64,000 bases of DNA from a bacterium 1xD42-87 (GCA_003611805.1 RAYM01000012.1:124001-188000), one strand, 5' to 3'. Positions 25,781 to 35,987 are shown, numbered from the stretch's first letter. Notes: generated from the letters alone by a model not told the origin. A program made the numbers and translations.

Positions 25781-26917
25781 TCATTCATCATCCTCTTCCT
25801 CGTACTCCTGCGCGTCAAAGCTGACATTTAAATCCACGTCCCCCTTGATGCCGGACACCTTTCCCTTGTTCGTATACTGCCAGATTTTAAAGTCATAGGG
25901 AAAATAATAAGTCTCGTCATAATAGGCAAACCACTTATCGTACTCCTCTAATTCTTCTATATCCAGAAGCAGCATAAAAGTCTTCAAATTGCCGTATATC
26001 ATGGGCGTATATCCCGCCTCTTTGACTTTCTCACAAAAAGCGATGCAGTATTTTGTCCGCTCCTCGCTGCTCAGATCGTTGCTGCGCGCGTTCGTGCTTG
26101 TCACTGCCTCCACGTCAATCACTACCGGATATGTCACCTTATAAGGCGCGATGGACTCGATCACAAACTCTGCTTCCTCCTCCGCCTCCTCCACGCTCAT
26201 AGCCTGGGTAAAGAAATAGACGCCCACATCAATATCATTCTTCAAAGCTCCCTCAATATTTCTCTGGAAGGTTTCGTCCTCCAGAATTTCACCCTCTGTA
26301 TACCCTCGGATTCCCAGACGGATAAAGGCATAATCCACTTCATCCGATGCCACCTTTTCCCAGTCGATCTTATCCTGATACCGGGATACATCTATTCCTT
26401 TACGGGAAATACGCTCTCCTTCTTCATAATAATGGATCACCCCGTCCCCATCCGCCATAAAAGACTCCGGATTGTATGTATTCTTTGCCAGTTCTTCCAG
26501 AATCGGGAAGAAATAATATCGCCCGGTATCAGCCACCACAACCTCATCCGGATAGAAGTCCCTGAGCATCTCCGTGGTTCCCTGTCCCGAGGTCATAAAG
26601 CCCTTGATCCGGTCAAGTAAGCCCTTTTCCACCTCTTCCCCCGTTTTCTCCTTCGCCTCCTCAACCGCACTCTCAATCAGGGCATCCACCTCATCCTGGC
26701 TGTACGCTGCCGCCTCTCTAAGGCGGATTTCCTCCAGCTCGCTCATAACCGCCGTGTTCTTCTGCTGAACCGCCCGGTACTGAAATACCATGACCAGGCA
26801 GATCGTTACCGCCGTCAAAGTTATAATGCAGAGAAGAATGGAGCCTGTGAGAATGCTGTTCTCACTTCTTCTCCGTCTCTTCCTGCCGCGCTTTTTCTGC
26901 GAATGATTCTCCTGCAT
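25781..26917 (-). CDS. Membrane-anchored GH25 muramidase
   Basis: 378 residues. A highly basic N-terminus (QKKRGRKRRRR) precedes one membrane helix (~22-45), so the enzyme faces outward but stays anchored. A coiled-coil stretch (~50-110) leads to the GH25 catalytic domain (~172-375): GIDVSRYQDKIDWEKV, the DxE pair in YPVVIDVEAV, and FKIWQYTNKGKVSGIKGDVDLN. Cuts the MurNAc-GlcNAc bond of peptidoglycan. Acidic C-terminal tail YEEEDDE. Confidence 0.93.
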   Translation of the reverse strand: MQENHSQKKRGRKRRRRSENSILTGSILLCIITLTAVTICLVMVFQYRAVQQKNTAVMSELEEIRLREAAAYSQDEVDALIESAVEEAKEKTGEEVEKGLLDRIKGFMTSGQGTTEMLRDFYPDEVVVADTGRYYFFPILEELAKNTYNPESFMADGDGVIHYYEEGERISRKGIDVSRYQDKIDWEKVASDEVDYAFIRLGIRGYTEGEILEDETFQRNIEGALKNDIDVGVYFFTQAMSVEEAEEEAEFVIESIAPYKVTYPVVIDVEAVTSTNARSNDLSSEERTKYCIAFCEKVKEAGYTPMIYGNLKTFMLLLDIEELEEYDKWFAYYDETYYFPYDFKIWQYTNKGKVSGIKGDVDLNVSFDAQEYEEEDDE

Positions 26918-26944
26918 AGACTCTCCTTTTATATGCGCATATCA

Positions 26945-27793
26945 TTATACGCGCTCACTAAAGTAGCTTTTGTACCCTTCCCCGAACACCTCTGTCGCAC
27001 TCGTGATAATCATAAAGGAATTGGGATCCTCCTGTTTTACAATCTCCTCCGCTCTGGGCGACATGGGCTTTTTCACCACGCACATAATTACCCGCTTGTT
27101 ATCTCCACTATATGCGCCCTGCCCTTTTATATATGTCACGCCGATATCCAGATCAGACAAAAGACGCCCCGCAATGTTTTCCGCCTTCGAACTGATGATA
27201 TACAGAAGTTTTGCCTCATCCCTGCCGTAGAGCACAATATCCATCACCACAGAAGTGCATGTAGCGGAAATCGCCGCATACAGCGCGGCATTCAGATCCC
27301 GGAACACAATGCCTGAAAGGGTCACCACCAGCGCATCCGCAATAAAGAAAATTTTACCTGTCTTCAGATGCGGAAAGTGAAGCCGCAGCGCCTTGACGAT
27401 AATGTCCATTCCACCCGTGGTCGCACCCGCCCGGAAAATCACGCCGATGGAAACCGCCGTGAACGTTCCGCCCACAAGCGCCGCCAGAAGAATATCATCC
27501 GTTGCCGCCCCATACGGCGCCAGCACATCCGTAAAAAACGAAATCAGCGCCGTTGCATAAATTGTGGACACCGTGAGCACGATTCCGAACTTCCACACCG
27601 CAAAGACCAGGATCGGTATATTGATCAGCATAATGAGCGTACCCGTACCGACCGGTAAAATCCTGCTCAAAATAATGGCGATACCTGTCACGCCGCCCGG
27701 CGCCATATTATTGGGATCCGTAAAAAGGCTGACCCCGGCAGCATAGAGAAATGCCGCTGCCGTTATAATAACATATTTCTTTACTTTCTGCAT
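26945..27793 (-). CDS. YitT family membrane protein (DUF161 + DUF2179)
   Basis: 282 residues with five or six membrane helices (YVIITAAAFLYAAGVSLF, VTGIAIILSRILPVGTG, IVLTVSTIYATALISFF, and others), including the GGxxxGxGxG-like GATTGGMDIIVKAL. The C-terminal DUF2179 domain (~195-282) is cytosolic with DIGVTYIKGQGAYSG. Function of the family is unknown; a transporter is possible. The start is uncertain: GTG 27832 and ATG 27826 are alternatives; I chose ATG 27793 for the AGGA nine bases upstream and the hydrophobic N-terminus. Confidence 0.88.
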   Translation of the reverse strand: MQKVKKYVIITAAAFLYAAGVSLFTDPNNMAPGGVTGIAIILSRILPVGTGTLIMLINIPILVFAVWKFGIVLTVSTIYATALISFFTDVLAPYGAATDDILLAALVGGTFTAVSIGVIFRAGATTGGMDIIVKALRLHFPHLKTGKIFFIADALVVTLSGIVFRDLNAALYAAISATCTSVVMDIVLYGRDEAKLLYIISSKAENIAGRLLSDLDIGVTYIKGQGAYSGDNKRVIMCVVKKPMSPRAEEIVKQEDPNSFMIITSATEVFGEGYKSYFSERV

Positions 27794-27844
27794 GAATATG
27801 AGTCCTGTCCTTTTTCCTTTAGTCATATCCACTTTATAGTATAT

Positions 27845-29062
27845 TTACACGCTCGCCCGCACAAGCTTCGGCTGGTATCCATTGTCCTCAAGCGCTTTGA
27901 TGATCTGGTTTTTGTGCTCTGTACCGTATGCCTCCAGCGTAATCCGCAGCTCCACCGCCGCATTACGGTTGATGGAGACAAACTGGTTATGCTCCAGCTT
28001 GATGACATTGCCGCTCTGTTTCGCGATCACGTCCGACACTCTGGAAAGCTCGCCCGGCTTGTCCGGCAGAAGCACCGATACGGTAAATATCCTGTCGCGC
28101 AGCACAAGACCCTGCTGCACCACGGAGGACATGGTGATCACATCCATATTGCCGCCGCTTAAGATGGAAACAATCTTTTTATGCTTCACATCCAGATGCT
28201 TTAATGCCGCCACCGTGAGCAGCCCGGAATTTTCCACCACCATCTTATGGTTCTCCACCATATCCAGAAATGCCACCACCAGCTCCTCATCCTCGACCGT
28301 GATGATATCGTCCAGATTTTTGCTTACATAAGGGAAAATCCTCTCTCCCGGCGTTTTCACCGCCGTACCGTCCGCAATTGTGTTGACCTGCGCCATGGTC
28401 TGCACTTTTCCCGCCTTGATGGACGCCTGCATACATGCCGCACCCGCGGGCTCCACACCAATCACTTTAATTTTCGGATTCAAAAGTTTCGCCAGCGTGG
28501 ATACGCCGGTGGCAAGACCGCCGCCGCCGATCGGCACCAGAATATAATCCACTAAAGGAAGTTCCTTGATGATCTCCATGGCGATCGTTCCCTGTCCCGT
28601 CGCCACATCCAGATCATCGAAGGGATGCACGAACGTATAGCCGTTCTTCTCGACCAGCTCCAGCGCATGGGCACATGCCTCGTCATACACGTCGCCGTGC
28701 AGGATCACCTCCGCCCCGTAACTCTTCGTACGGTTTACTTTGATGAGAGGGGTTGTGGTAGGCATCACGATCACCGCCTTCACCCCGTAACATTTTGCGG
28801 CGTATGCCACACCCTGGGCATGGTTCCCGGCAGAAGCCGTAATCAGCCCTTTCGCCCGCTCTTCCTCCGACAACGTACTGATTTTATAGTAAGCGCCCCT
28901 GAGCTTATACGCACCCGTCAGCTGCATATTCTCCGGTTTCAGGTAAACTTTGTTCCCGGTCTGTGCACTGAAATAATCGCTGTACACAAGCTTCGTCTCC
29001 GAAGCAACCTCCTTCACAACCTCATAGGCTTCCTCGAACTTGTCTAATGTCATTGCTTCCAT
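27845..29062 (-). CDS. ilvA: Threonine ammonia-lyase with ACT domain
   Basis: PLP enzyme that turns threonine into 2-oxobutanoate and ammonia, for isoleucine synthesis or threonine breakdown. 405 residues: PLP Lys in GAYKLRGAYYKI (~53, where many relatives read SFKxRGA), glycine loop PIGGGGLATG (~176) and a single C-terminal ACT domain (~325-400) for allosteric control. This short one-ACT form is the TdcB-like type common in Clostridia. The start has AAGGAGG ten bases upstream. No T-box leader is visible in the short upstream gap. Confidence 0.93.
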   Translation of the reverse strand: MEAMTLDKFEEAYEVVKEVASETKLVYSDYFSAQTGNKVYLKPENMQLTGAYKLRGAYYKISTLSEEERAKGLITASAGNHAQGVAYAAKCYGVKAVIVMPTTTPLIKVNRTKSYGAEVILHGDVYDEACAHALELVEKNGYTFVHPFDDLDVATGQGTIAMEIIKELPLVDYILVPIGGGGLATGVSTLAKLLNPKIKVIGVEPAGAACMQASIKAGKVQTMAQVNTIADGTAVKTPGERIFPYVSKNLDDIITVEDEELVVAFLDMVENHKMVVENSGLLTVAALKHLDVKHKKIVSILSGGNMDVITMSSVVQQGLVLRDRIFTVSVLLPDKPGELSRVSDVIAKQSGNVIKLEHNQFVSINRNAAVELRITLEAYGTEHKNQIIKALEDNGYQPKLVRASV

Positions 29063-29125
29063 CCCCTATGTGCCTCCTTACTTCTGCTACTATTCACAGC
29101 TTCCCGCTGCCCATAGTAACGGCAT

Positions 29126-30073
29126 TTACTGCTCGTCCTCCTCCGCTTTCACATCAAAGAGCGCGTCCACAAACTGCTTTGCGTCAAATTTCTGTAAATC
29201 CTCTATGGATTCTCCCACGCCGATATACTTCACCGGAATCTGCAGTTCCGACTGGATCGCAACCGCGATGCCGCCCTTTGCCGTCCCGTCCAGCTTCGTC
29301 AGAATAATGCCGGTCACATTCGCCACCTCACTGAACTCTTTCGCCTGCTGCAGGGCGTTCTGCCCCGTGGTGCCGTCCAAAACAATCAGATTCTCCCGAT
29401 GAGCGTCTGGAAACTCCCTGTCGATAATACGGTTAATCTTTTTCAGCTCCTCCATCAGATTCTTTTTGTTGTGGAGCCTCCCTGCCGTATCGCATAAGAG
29501 CACGTCCACGTTTCTCGCCTTCGCCGCACTCACCGCGTCAAAAATCACACTCGCCGGATCCGCGCCTTCCGTGCCGCCGATCATGTCCACGCCAGCACGA
29601 GCCGCCCACTCGGAAAGCTGTTCTCCCGCCGCCGCGCGAAACGTATCCGCCGCCGCGATTAACACTTTTTTCCCCTGTCCCTTAAGCTGTGCCGCAAGCT
29701 TTCCGACCGTGGTGGTTTTTCCTACGCCGTTAACGCCGATCAGCATCACCACCGACCGTTCCTTCTCGAAATCGTAGGCTGTCTCTCCCACTTCCATCTG
29801 CTCCCTGATGCTGTCAATCAGATGTTCTCTGCAGGCGGCAGGTTCCTTGATATGGTTTTCTTTCACCTGCTTTTTCAGCCGCTCCAGAATCTCCTCGGTG
29901 GCGTTCACCCCGATGTCTCCCATAATGAGAATCTCCTCAAGCTCCTCATAAAAGTCGTCGTCGATGCTGGAAAATCCGCCGAACACCGCATCCATGCCGT
30001 GTACAATATTGTCCCTCGTCTTGGTCAGGCCCGCTTTCAACCTGCCGAAGAACCCCTTTTTTTCTTCGCTCAT
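29126..30073 (-). CDS. ftsY: Signal recognition particle receptor FtsY
   Basis: Membrane-associated GTPase that docks SRP-ribosome complexes. 315 residues: a short basic N-terminus, then the NG domain with GVNGVGKTTTVGKLA, DTAGRLHNKKNLMEEL and TKLDGTAKGG. It lacks a long acidic A domain, as usual in Firmicutes. Lies 17 bp downstream of smc in the yceD-ftsY operon; its partner Ffh is at 16836-18203. Confidence 0.97.
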   Translation of the reverse strand: MSEEKKGFFGRLKAGLTKTRDNIVHGMDAVFGGFSSIDDDFYEELEEILIMGDIGVNATEEILERLKKQVKENHIKEPAACREHLIDSIREQMEVGETAYDFEKERSVVMLIGVNGVGKTTTVGKLAAQLKGQGKKVLIAAADTFRAAAGEQLSEWAARAGVDMIGGTEGADPASVIFDAVSAAKARNVDVLLCDTAGRLHNKKNLMEELKKINRIIDREFPDAHRENLIVLDGTTGQNALQQAKEFSEVANVTGIILTKLDGTAKGGIAVAIQSELQIPVKYIGVGESIEDLQKFDAKQFVDALFDVKAEEDEQ

Positions 30074-30090
30074 GCCTTCCCTTTCCTCAT

Positions 30091-33000
30091 CTAATCATCT
30101 AAATCTTTATCAATCAGATTGACGCTCACCAGCGTAGAGACGCCCTTCTCCTGCATGGTGATACCGTAGAGCCTGTCCGCCTTCTCCATAGTGCCGCGCC
30201 TGTGCGTAATCACAATAAACTGCGTGTTCTTCGTAAGCTTGTGCAGATACTTGGCAAACCGCGTCACATTGTTCTCGTCAAGAGCCGCCTCAATCTCGTC
30301 AAGAAGACAGAACGGCGAAGGTTTCAGATTCTGAATCGCGAAGAGCAGGCAGATCGCCGTCAGGGACTTCTCTCCGCCGGACATCTGCATCATGTTGACC
30401 AGCTTCTTCCCGGGCGGCTGCGCAATCACCAGAATGCCTGCCTCCAATACATCCTCGTCCTCAATCAGCTCCAGGGAACCTTTGCCGCCGCCGAACAGTT
30501 CCTTGAACACCTTGTCGAACTCCCGGTTGATCTGGGCGAATTTTTCATTAAACTGCTTCCGCATGGAAGTGTCCAGCTCCTCGATAATGCCGAGAAGCGT
30601 TTTTTCCGCCTCCACCAGATCGTCGTGCTGTGTTTTCAGGAAAGTATACCGTTCCATCAGATTGCGGTAATCCTCGATGGCGTTCACGTTCACATCCCCA
30701 AGCTTTCTGATCGCATCTTTCAAATTGCTGATCTCCCGCTTCATTGCCGGCAGGTCGGTCATCTCCTCATTCTTTAGTCCTTCCGCGTCAGAGAGTGTAA
30801 TCTCGTACTCGTCCCACATATAATTGATCTGGGACTCGATGGATTCCTCCATACGCTCTTTCTGCGCGTTCAGGCGGTATACTTCCTTGTCGAGCGCCGC
30901 CATGCGCTGGGAGAGTTCTTCCCGCGTGCCAAAAAAATTTTTCTGCTTTCCGGAAAGTTCCTCCTTCGTCTCCACGTCCTCTTTCAGTTTGATCTCCGCC
31001 TCCGTCTGCGCCGTATGGGAAGCCGCAATGGTTCTCTCGATCTCAAGAATGTTCTCCTTCTTGCGCTCCACTTCCTCCTTGCCCAGATGCAGCCCTTCCT
31101 TCACCTCTTTCAGTTCTGACTGATAGCGTTCTCTCTCTCCGTCCACGCGCTCCAGATTCTGCCGCCTGAAATCGGCGTTCTGGCGCATTTTCTCCACTTC
31201 CACATCCCACTCGGTCATCTGTGCCGACTGCTCGGATTCAAGAGCTCGCTTTTCCTCAAGCTGCGTCTGAAATTCGGCAATCTGGACCTCCACACTCTTT
31301 TCCAAAGCCTCGGAATCAGCAAGCTCTTTCGCCGCCGCTTCCTTGCCCGCACGTATCTCACCGATCTGGGTCTCGATATCCTGCTCCTCCGTCTTTAACT
31401 CGCCGAAACCCTCCGTGGTTTCGCTCTTCTTTTCCTCCGCCTGCATCACGCTCATTCTGGCGGTATTCTGCTCGATAAATTTGCGCTGAATCTGCCCCTT
31501 GACATCCTCGATCTCGAGACGCAGCTTGTTACGCCCCCGTTTGGTCTCCTCGATCTCATTTAAGATCTGGTCGATCTCCTTCACATACTGCTTAACCTTT
31601 TTCTCCAGCTCCTCCATCTCCCGGCGTCTGCCGAGCAGATTGGAATTATTCTTAAACGCGCCGCCGCTGATGGCACCGCCGGGCACGAGAAGCTCGCCCT
31701 CCAGGGTAACCATACGGATGCCATAATCAAACTTTCTGGCGATCTTTACCGCATTGTCAACATTGTCAACGACCATAATGCGCCCCAGCATCGCCTTCGC
31801 CACATTCCGGTATTTCTTTTCAATATTTACAAGCGCATCCGCCATCCCTATTACGCCCGGCTCCTTCAATGCATCCTTGTTTTTAAATTCCTGGGGATGG
31901 GTAATGCTTGTAAGCGGCAGGAACGTCGCTCGCCCCGCCCTCGCCTTTTTCAGGAAGCCGATCATCCGCTTGGCGGTTCCCTCATCCTCCGTGACGATAT
32001 TCTGGATATTGCCGCCCAGCGCCGTCTCAATGGCGGTCTCGTACTTCGCCTCCGCCTGGATGATATCCGCCACAACGCCGATGATACCCTTCTCGCTATC
32101 CTTTTTCTCCATGACAGCCTTGACACTGCCGCCGTAGCCCTCGTAACGCTCCGTCAGATTGGAGAGCGCTTCCAGCTTGGACTTCTGCTGGTGGTAGAGC
32201 ACCTGCGTATCCCGCAGTTTCTGGTCTTTCCCTGCGAGTTCATCCCGCACGCCGGCAAGACGCTCTTCCATGAGCTCCTGCTGTTCCGTCAGCTCCTTGA
32301 TGGATCGTGTAATCGCCTCAAATTCTTCCTCCAGCTTTTTGATCGTCTCCGTCTGCTCCGCCTCGTCGGACTTGGCACGGAGAAGCCTGGAGTTCAGTTC
32401 CGCCTTCCGTATATTCACCTGCTCCAGCATCGTGTCAAAACGTCCCAGCCTTGACTTGATGGTGGCGCGGTTATTGAGCGCCTCTATAATGGTATTCTTT
32501 CCGCTTTCAATATGATTATTTAAGGTTTCTATCTCGCTCTGGGTTTTTTCCAGAAGTTCTCTCGCCGTCGTCCGCTCCTCCTCCAGAGCCGCCAGCTTTT
32601 CGTCGATCTCCTGTTTCTGCGCGAGGATGGTCTCCCGCTCTTTATCTCTCTCCGCCAGCTGTTCACTGATGCTGTTGATGCGGGTCTGCAGATGCTCCTC
32701 ATTGCCCTCCGCAGAGTGAATCTGCTCCTTTAAGACATTGATCTCGCCCTCCAGCTTGGAGCGCATCACGCCCGTGTCCGTGAGCGTGGCTCTCGCCGCC
32801 TCAATCTCCGCGTCCAGCTGCTCGATGCGGCTCTGGATCCGCTCGTACTCCTCCTTGGTAGACTCATATTTATCCGTGGTCTCCTGCAGATCGCCGGAAG
32901 CAATGCGCAGCTTCTCATCCACATCCTTAAGCTGCTCCGTAATCCTTATATTTTCAAGCAGGAACACATTGACGTCAAGAGTCTTTAACTCCTCCTTCCT

Positions 33001-33651
33001 GCGGAGATAAACCCTTGCTTTTTCCGCCTGCTTTTCAAGAGGTCCCGTCTGTTTCTCCAATTCCGCCAGAATATCGTTCACGCGCAGCAGGTTCTGTTTT
33101 TCCGCCTCCAGCTTCTTCTGCGCCGCATACTTTCTCCGCTTAAATTTCACAATGCCTGCCGCCTCGTCAAAAAGCTCCCTGCGCTCCTCCGGCTTGCCGC
33201 TTAAGATCTTATCAATCTGCCCCTGTCCGATAATGGAGTAGCCCTCCTTACCGATACCGGTATCGTAAAACAGTTCATTGACGTCTTTCAGGCGGCACGG
33301 CGTACCGTTTAACATATATTCGCTCTCCCCGGAGCGGTACAGCCGCCTCGATACCGTCACTTCGTCGAAATCAATGGCAAGCTGATGGTCTGAATTGTCC
33401 AGTGTAATCGCCACATAGGCATAGCCCAGCGGCTTTCTCATCTCTGTTCCGGAAAAGATCACGTCCTGCATAGATGCGCCGCGCAACTGCTTGATGCGCT
33501 GTTCTCCCAGCACCCACCTGACCGCGTCCGCAACGTTGCTCTTCCCGGAACCGTTCGGCCCTACAATACCGGTAATGCCATTGTGAAATTTAAAAGTTAT
33601 TTTATTTGCAAAGGATTTAAACCCGTGCACTTCTATACTTTTTAAATACAT
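30091..33651 (-). CDS. smc: Chromosome partition protein SMC
   Basis: 1186-residue condensin ATPase. N-terminal Walker A GPNGSGKSNVADAVRW (~32); long coiled coils (~165-500 and ~670-1020); hinge domain (~515-640, KAVMEKKDSEKGIIGVVADI); C-terminal ABC signature MSGGEKSLTAICLLFA and Walker B FCLLDEIEAALDENN. Full length. Lies between rnc (3 bp upstream) and ftsY, as in many Firmicutes. Confidence 0.98.
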   Translation of the reverse strand: MYLKSIEVHGFKSFANKITFKFHNGITGIVGPNGSGKSNVADAVRWVLGEQRIKQLRGASMQDVIFSGTEMRKPLGYAYVAITLDNSDHQLAIDFDEVTVSRRLYRSGESEYMLNGTPCRLKDVNELFYDTGIGKEGYSIIGQGQIDKILSGKPEERRELFDEAAGIVKFKRRKYAAQKKLEAEKQNLLRVNDILAELEKQTGPLEKQAEKARVYLRRKEELKTLDVNVFLLENIRITEQLKDVDEKLRIASGDLQETTDKYESTKEEYERIQSRIEQLDAEIEAARATLTDTGVMRSKLEGEINVLKEQIHSAEGNEEHLQTRINSISEQLAERDKERETILAQKQEIDEKLAALEEERTTARELLEKTQSEIETLNNHIESGKNTIIEALNNRATIKSRLGRFDTMLEQVNIRKAELNSRLLRAKSDEAEQTETIKKLEEEFEAITRSIKELTEQQELMEERLAGVRDELAGKDQKLRDTQVLYHQQKSKLEALSNLTERYEGYGGSVKAVMEKKDSEKGIIGVVADIIQAEAKYETAIETALGGNIQNIVTEDEGTAKRMIGFLKKARAGRATFLPLTSITHPQEFKNKDALKEPGVIGMADALVNIEKKYRNVAKAMLGRIMVVDNVDNAVKIARKFDYGIRMVTLEGELLVPGGAISGGAFKNNSNLLGRRREMEELEKKVKQYVKEIDQILNEIEETKRGRNKLRLEIEDVKGQIQRKFIEQNTARMSVMQAEEKKSETTEGFGELKTEEQDIETQIGEIRAGKEAAAKELADSEALEKSVEVQIAEFQTQLEEKRALESEQSAQMTEWDVEVEKMRQNADFRRQNLERVDGERERYQSELKEVKEGLHLGKEEVERKKENILEIERTIAASHTAQTEAEIKLKEDVETKEELSGKQKNFFGTREELSQRMAALDKEVYRLNAQKERMEESIESQINYMWDEYEITLSDAEGLKNEEMTDLPAMKREISNLKDAIRKLGDVNVNAIEDYRNLMERYTFLKTQHDDLVEAEKTLLGIIEELDTSMRKQFNEKFAQINREFDKVFKELFGGGKGSLELIEDEDVLEAGILVIAQPPGKKLVNMMQMSGGEKSLTAICLLFAIQNLKPSPFCLLDEIEAALDENNVTRFAKYLHKLTKNTQFIVITHRRGTMEKADRLYGITMQEKGVSTLVSVNLIDKDLDD

Positions 33652-33654
33652 ATA

Positions 33655-34404
33655 TTACCTTTCTTTTCTCGCAAGAAGAGCCTGGTAAGCCGCCTGCTGC
33701 TGTGCCGCTTTCTTGGAATGTCCGACTCCCCATCCCACCTTTTTCTCTCCCACGTAGACCTCCACCTCAAAAGTTTTATCGTGCTGTGGTCCCTCTTCTT
33801 TTACGAGTTCGTAATGAAGCGCACCCTCGTTCCCCTGCTGCACCTGCTCCTGCAGAATCGTCTTGGCGTCATAAAAAAGCTGTTTGTGCTCCAAATCCGA
33901 AAGGATAAAGCGGTGGATAAACGCAGAGGCTTCCTCTAGTCCCCCATCCAGATAAATCGCGCCGATTACCGCCTCCATCACGTCGGAGACAATAGAGTCC
34001 CTGGTTCTTCCGCCGGTTGCCTCCTCTCCCTTTCCGAGCAGGATAAACTGCTCCAGAGAAAAATCCCTCGCACAGAAAGCGAGCGCAGGCTCGCAGACCA
34101 TGGAGGCACGCATCTTCGTCAGTTCCCCCTCCGGCGTATCCCCCCGTTCCCGGAAAAGGAAGTCGCTGCTCACAAGCTCCAATACCGCGTCCCCCAAAAA
34201 CTCCAGCCGCTCATAATCTTTAAATTTATTGATCTTCATCTCATTGGCGTAGGAACTGTGAGTGAGCGCCTGGCGCAGCAGTTTCTTATCCCGAAAATGA
34301 TATGCAATTTTTTCTTCCAGCCCGCCAAACGCTTCGTCCGTCATAAAAATGGTCATGCCCTTTCTCTCACGTGGAAAAGCCCCTTCCTCATCAGAAAGGG
34401 CCAA
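33655..34404 (-). CDS. rnc: Ribonuclease III
   Basis: Double-stranded RNA endonuclease for rRNA processing. Catalytic signature ERLEFLGDAVLEL, a second acidic site DVMEAVIGAIYLDGG, and a C-terminal dsRNA-binding domain (GPQHDKTFEVEVYVGEKKVGWGVG, KKAAQQQAA). 249 residues when starting at TTG 34404, which has GGGAG seven bases upstream overlapping the acpP stop. An internal ATG (34356) would give a more standard N-terminus, but its AAAGGG lies only one base before it. Confidence 0.95.
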   Translation of the reverse strand: MALSDEEGAFPRERKGMTIFMTDEAFGGLEEKIAYHFRDKKLLRQALTHSSYANEMKINKFKDYERLEFLGDAVLELVSSDFLFRERGDTPEGELTKMRASMVCEPALAFCARDFSLEQFILLGKGEEATGGRTRDSIVSDVMEAVIGAIYLDGGLEEASAFIHRFILSDLEHKQLFYDAKTILQEQVQQGNEGALHYELVKEEGPQHDKTFEVEVYVGEKKVGWGVGHSKKAAQQQAAYQALLARKER

Positions 34405-34408
34405 CCGC

Positions 34409-34639
34409 TTACTCCCTGCTGCTCTTGATCAGTTCTACCGCCTCGCCCACCGTAGTGATGCGTTCCGCCTTTTCAGCCGGTATTTCAATCTGAAAAGCGT
34501 CCTCAATTCCCATGATAATCTGGTAAACATCCAGGGAATCCGCTCCCAGATCCTCCAGAAATGTGGTCTCCTCCGTGATCTCCTTCGGGTCTACACTTAA
34601 AATCCCCGCTATCACTTCCCGTAATTTATCAAACTCCAT
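34409..34639 (-). CDS. acpP: Acyl carrier protein
   Basis: 76-residue carrier of growing fatty acyl chains. The phosphopantetheine attachment site is the Ser in EDLGADSLDVYQIIMGIEDAF. Strongly acidic. ATG 34639 begins MEFDKLREVIA, the normal N-terminus, and is preceded by GGAGAGG. It follows plsX, which draws acyl-ACP into phospholipid synthesis. Confidence 0.96.
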   Translation of the reverse strand: MEFDKLREVIAGILSVDPKEITEETTFLEDLGADSLDVYQIIMGIEDAFQIEIPAEKAERITTVGEAVELIKSSRE

Positions 34640-34688
34640 CGCCAAACATACCTCTCCGCTTTCCCAAGCGTCTCCCGCTGTTGGTATC

Positions 34689-35699
34689 TTATTGTTCACG
34701 CATTACCTGCTCCCGGATCTTTTCGCTGATCTGCTGCTCCGTAAATGCAATGCACTGTAAAATCGAGTTTTTAATCTCGTTCGCCTTCGAACTTCCGTGT
34801 GTTTTCACCACAAGGCCTTTCAGCCCCAGAAGCGGCGCGCCGCCGTACTGTTCCAGATCGAACGCCTTCAAAGTCGTCTTAAGCGCAGGCTTCACCAGAA
34901 GCGCGCCGATTTTGCTTCGAAGGGAGGTCATCATGCCCTCCTTCACTTTGCTGATCAGCGTCAGTCCCACACCTTCATAAGTTTTCAGGATCACATTTCC
35001 CACAAACGCCTCACAGACGATCACGTCCGCCGCTCCCGCCGGAATATCCCTCGCCTCCACGCTGCCGATAAAGTTGATGTCCGTACAATTTTTAAGAAGG
35101 GGAAAAGTTTCCTTAACAAGTGCATTTCCCTTCTCTTCCTCCGCGCCGATATTCACAATGCCGACCTTCGGATTTTTCACGCCCATCACATATTCCATAT
35201 AAACCGAGCCCATCTTCGCAAACTGCACCAGATGGGAAGGTCTTGCGTCCACATTCGCGCCGCAGTCAATCAGCAGGGAACAGCCTGTCGCCGTCGGAAT
35301 AAGCGGCGCAAGAGGCGGTCTCTCTACTCCTTTAATCCTGCCCACAATCACCTGTCCGCCCACCAGAGTCGCCCCGGTGCTTCCCGCGGACACATAGGCG
35401 TCACAGGTACCGTCCTTTACCAGGTTGAGCGCCTTCACAAGCGAAGAGTCCTTCTTCTTACGGATCGCCATCACCGGCGGCTCCGCCGTCTCTATAATCT
35501 CGGAGGCATGTACCACCTCAATCTGCTCCTTCGGATATGTATAACCGGCAAGCTCCTTTTCCAGAACATCCTGCTTTCCGACCAGATACACCTTGATCTT
35601 GCCGCTCTCGTTTACTGCCTCCACTGCGCCCTTTACCGTCTCCACAGGGGCGTTGTCGCCACCCATGGCATCCACAGCCACATTTATCCATTTACTCAT
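34689..35699 (-). CDS. plsX: Phosphate acyltransferase PlsX
   Basis: Converts acyl-ACP to acyl-phosphate, the donor for PlsY. 336 residues with VDAMGGDNAP at the N-terminus and PLIPTATGCSLLIDCGANVDARP in the middle. ATG 35699 chosen because GGGAG lies five bases upstream. Part of the usual rpmF-plsX-acpP series. Confidence 0.97.
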   Translation of the reverse strand: MSKWINVAVDAMGGDNAPVETVKGAVEAVNESGKIKVYLVGKQDVLEKELAGYTYPKEQIEVVHASEIIETAEPPVMAIRKKKDSSLVKALNLVKDGTCDAYVSAGSTGATLVGGQVIVGRIKGVERPPLAPLIPTATGCSLLIDCGANVDARPSHLVQFAKMGSVYMEYVMGVKNPKVGIVNIGAEEEKGNALVKETFPLLKNCTDINFIGSVEARDIPAGAADVIVCEAFVGNVILKTYEGVGLTLISKVKEGMMTSLRSKIGALLVKPALKTTLKAFDLEQYGGAPLLGLKGLVVKTHGSSKANEIKNSILQCIAFTEQQISEKIREQVMREQ

Positions 35700-35805
35700 A
35701 TGATCTCCCTCAGAGCCAAGCAATTTGTTACTCAAATTATCATACTAAATCCGCCCATAAAAATCAAGGCTCTTCGAGAGGTTCCCGAAAAGCCCGTCAC
35801 ATTGA

Positions 35806-35985
35806 TCAGTCAACTGCAATGATCTCTTTTTTGTTGTACGTTCCGCATTTCTTACATACCCTGTGGGGTACCATCAACGCGCCGCACTTGCTGCATTTTA
35901 CCAAAGTAGGAGCACTCATTTTCCAGTTTGCTCTCCTCTTATCTCTTCTGGCTTTAGAAGATTTGTTCTTAGGACAAATAGACAT
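35806..35985 (-). CDS. rpmF: 50S ribosomal protein L32
   Basis: 59-residue ribosomal protein. Reads MSICPKNKSSKARRDKRRAN at the N-terminus, then a zinc ribbon CSKCG...CKKCG. The start has the perfect AAGGAGG whose bases overlap the last codons of yceD, giving tight coupling. Confidence 0.97.
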   Translation of the reverse strand: MSICPKNKSSKARRDKRRANWKMSAPTLVKCSKCGALMVPHRVCKKCGTYNKKEIIAVD

Positions 35986-35987
35986 CG

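Noticed and set aside
29063..29125. T-box or attenuator upstream of ilvA
   Set aside because: The gap is too short and lacks the T-box sequence and terminator/antiterminator pair.
34797..35822. 341-codon plus-strand frame opposite plsX
   Set aside because: Antisense shadow of plsX; no ribosome binding site and no recognisable protein features.
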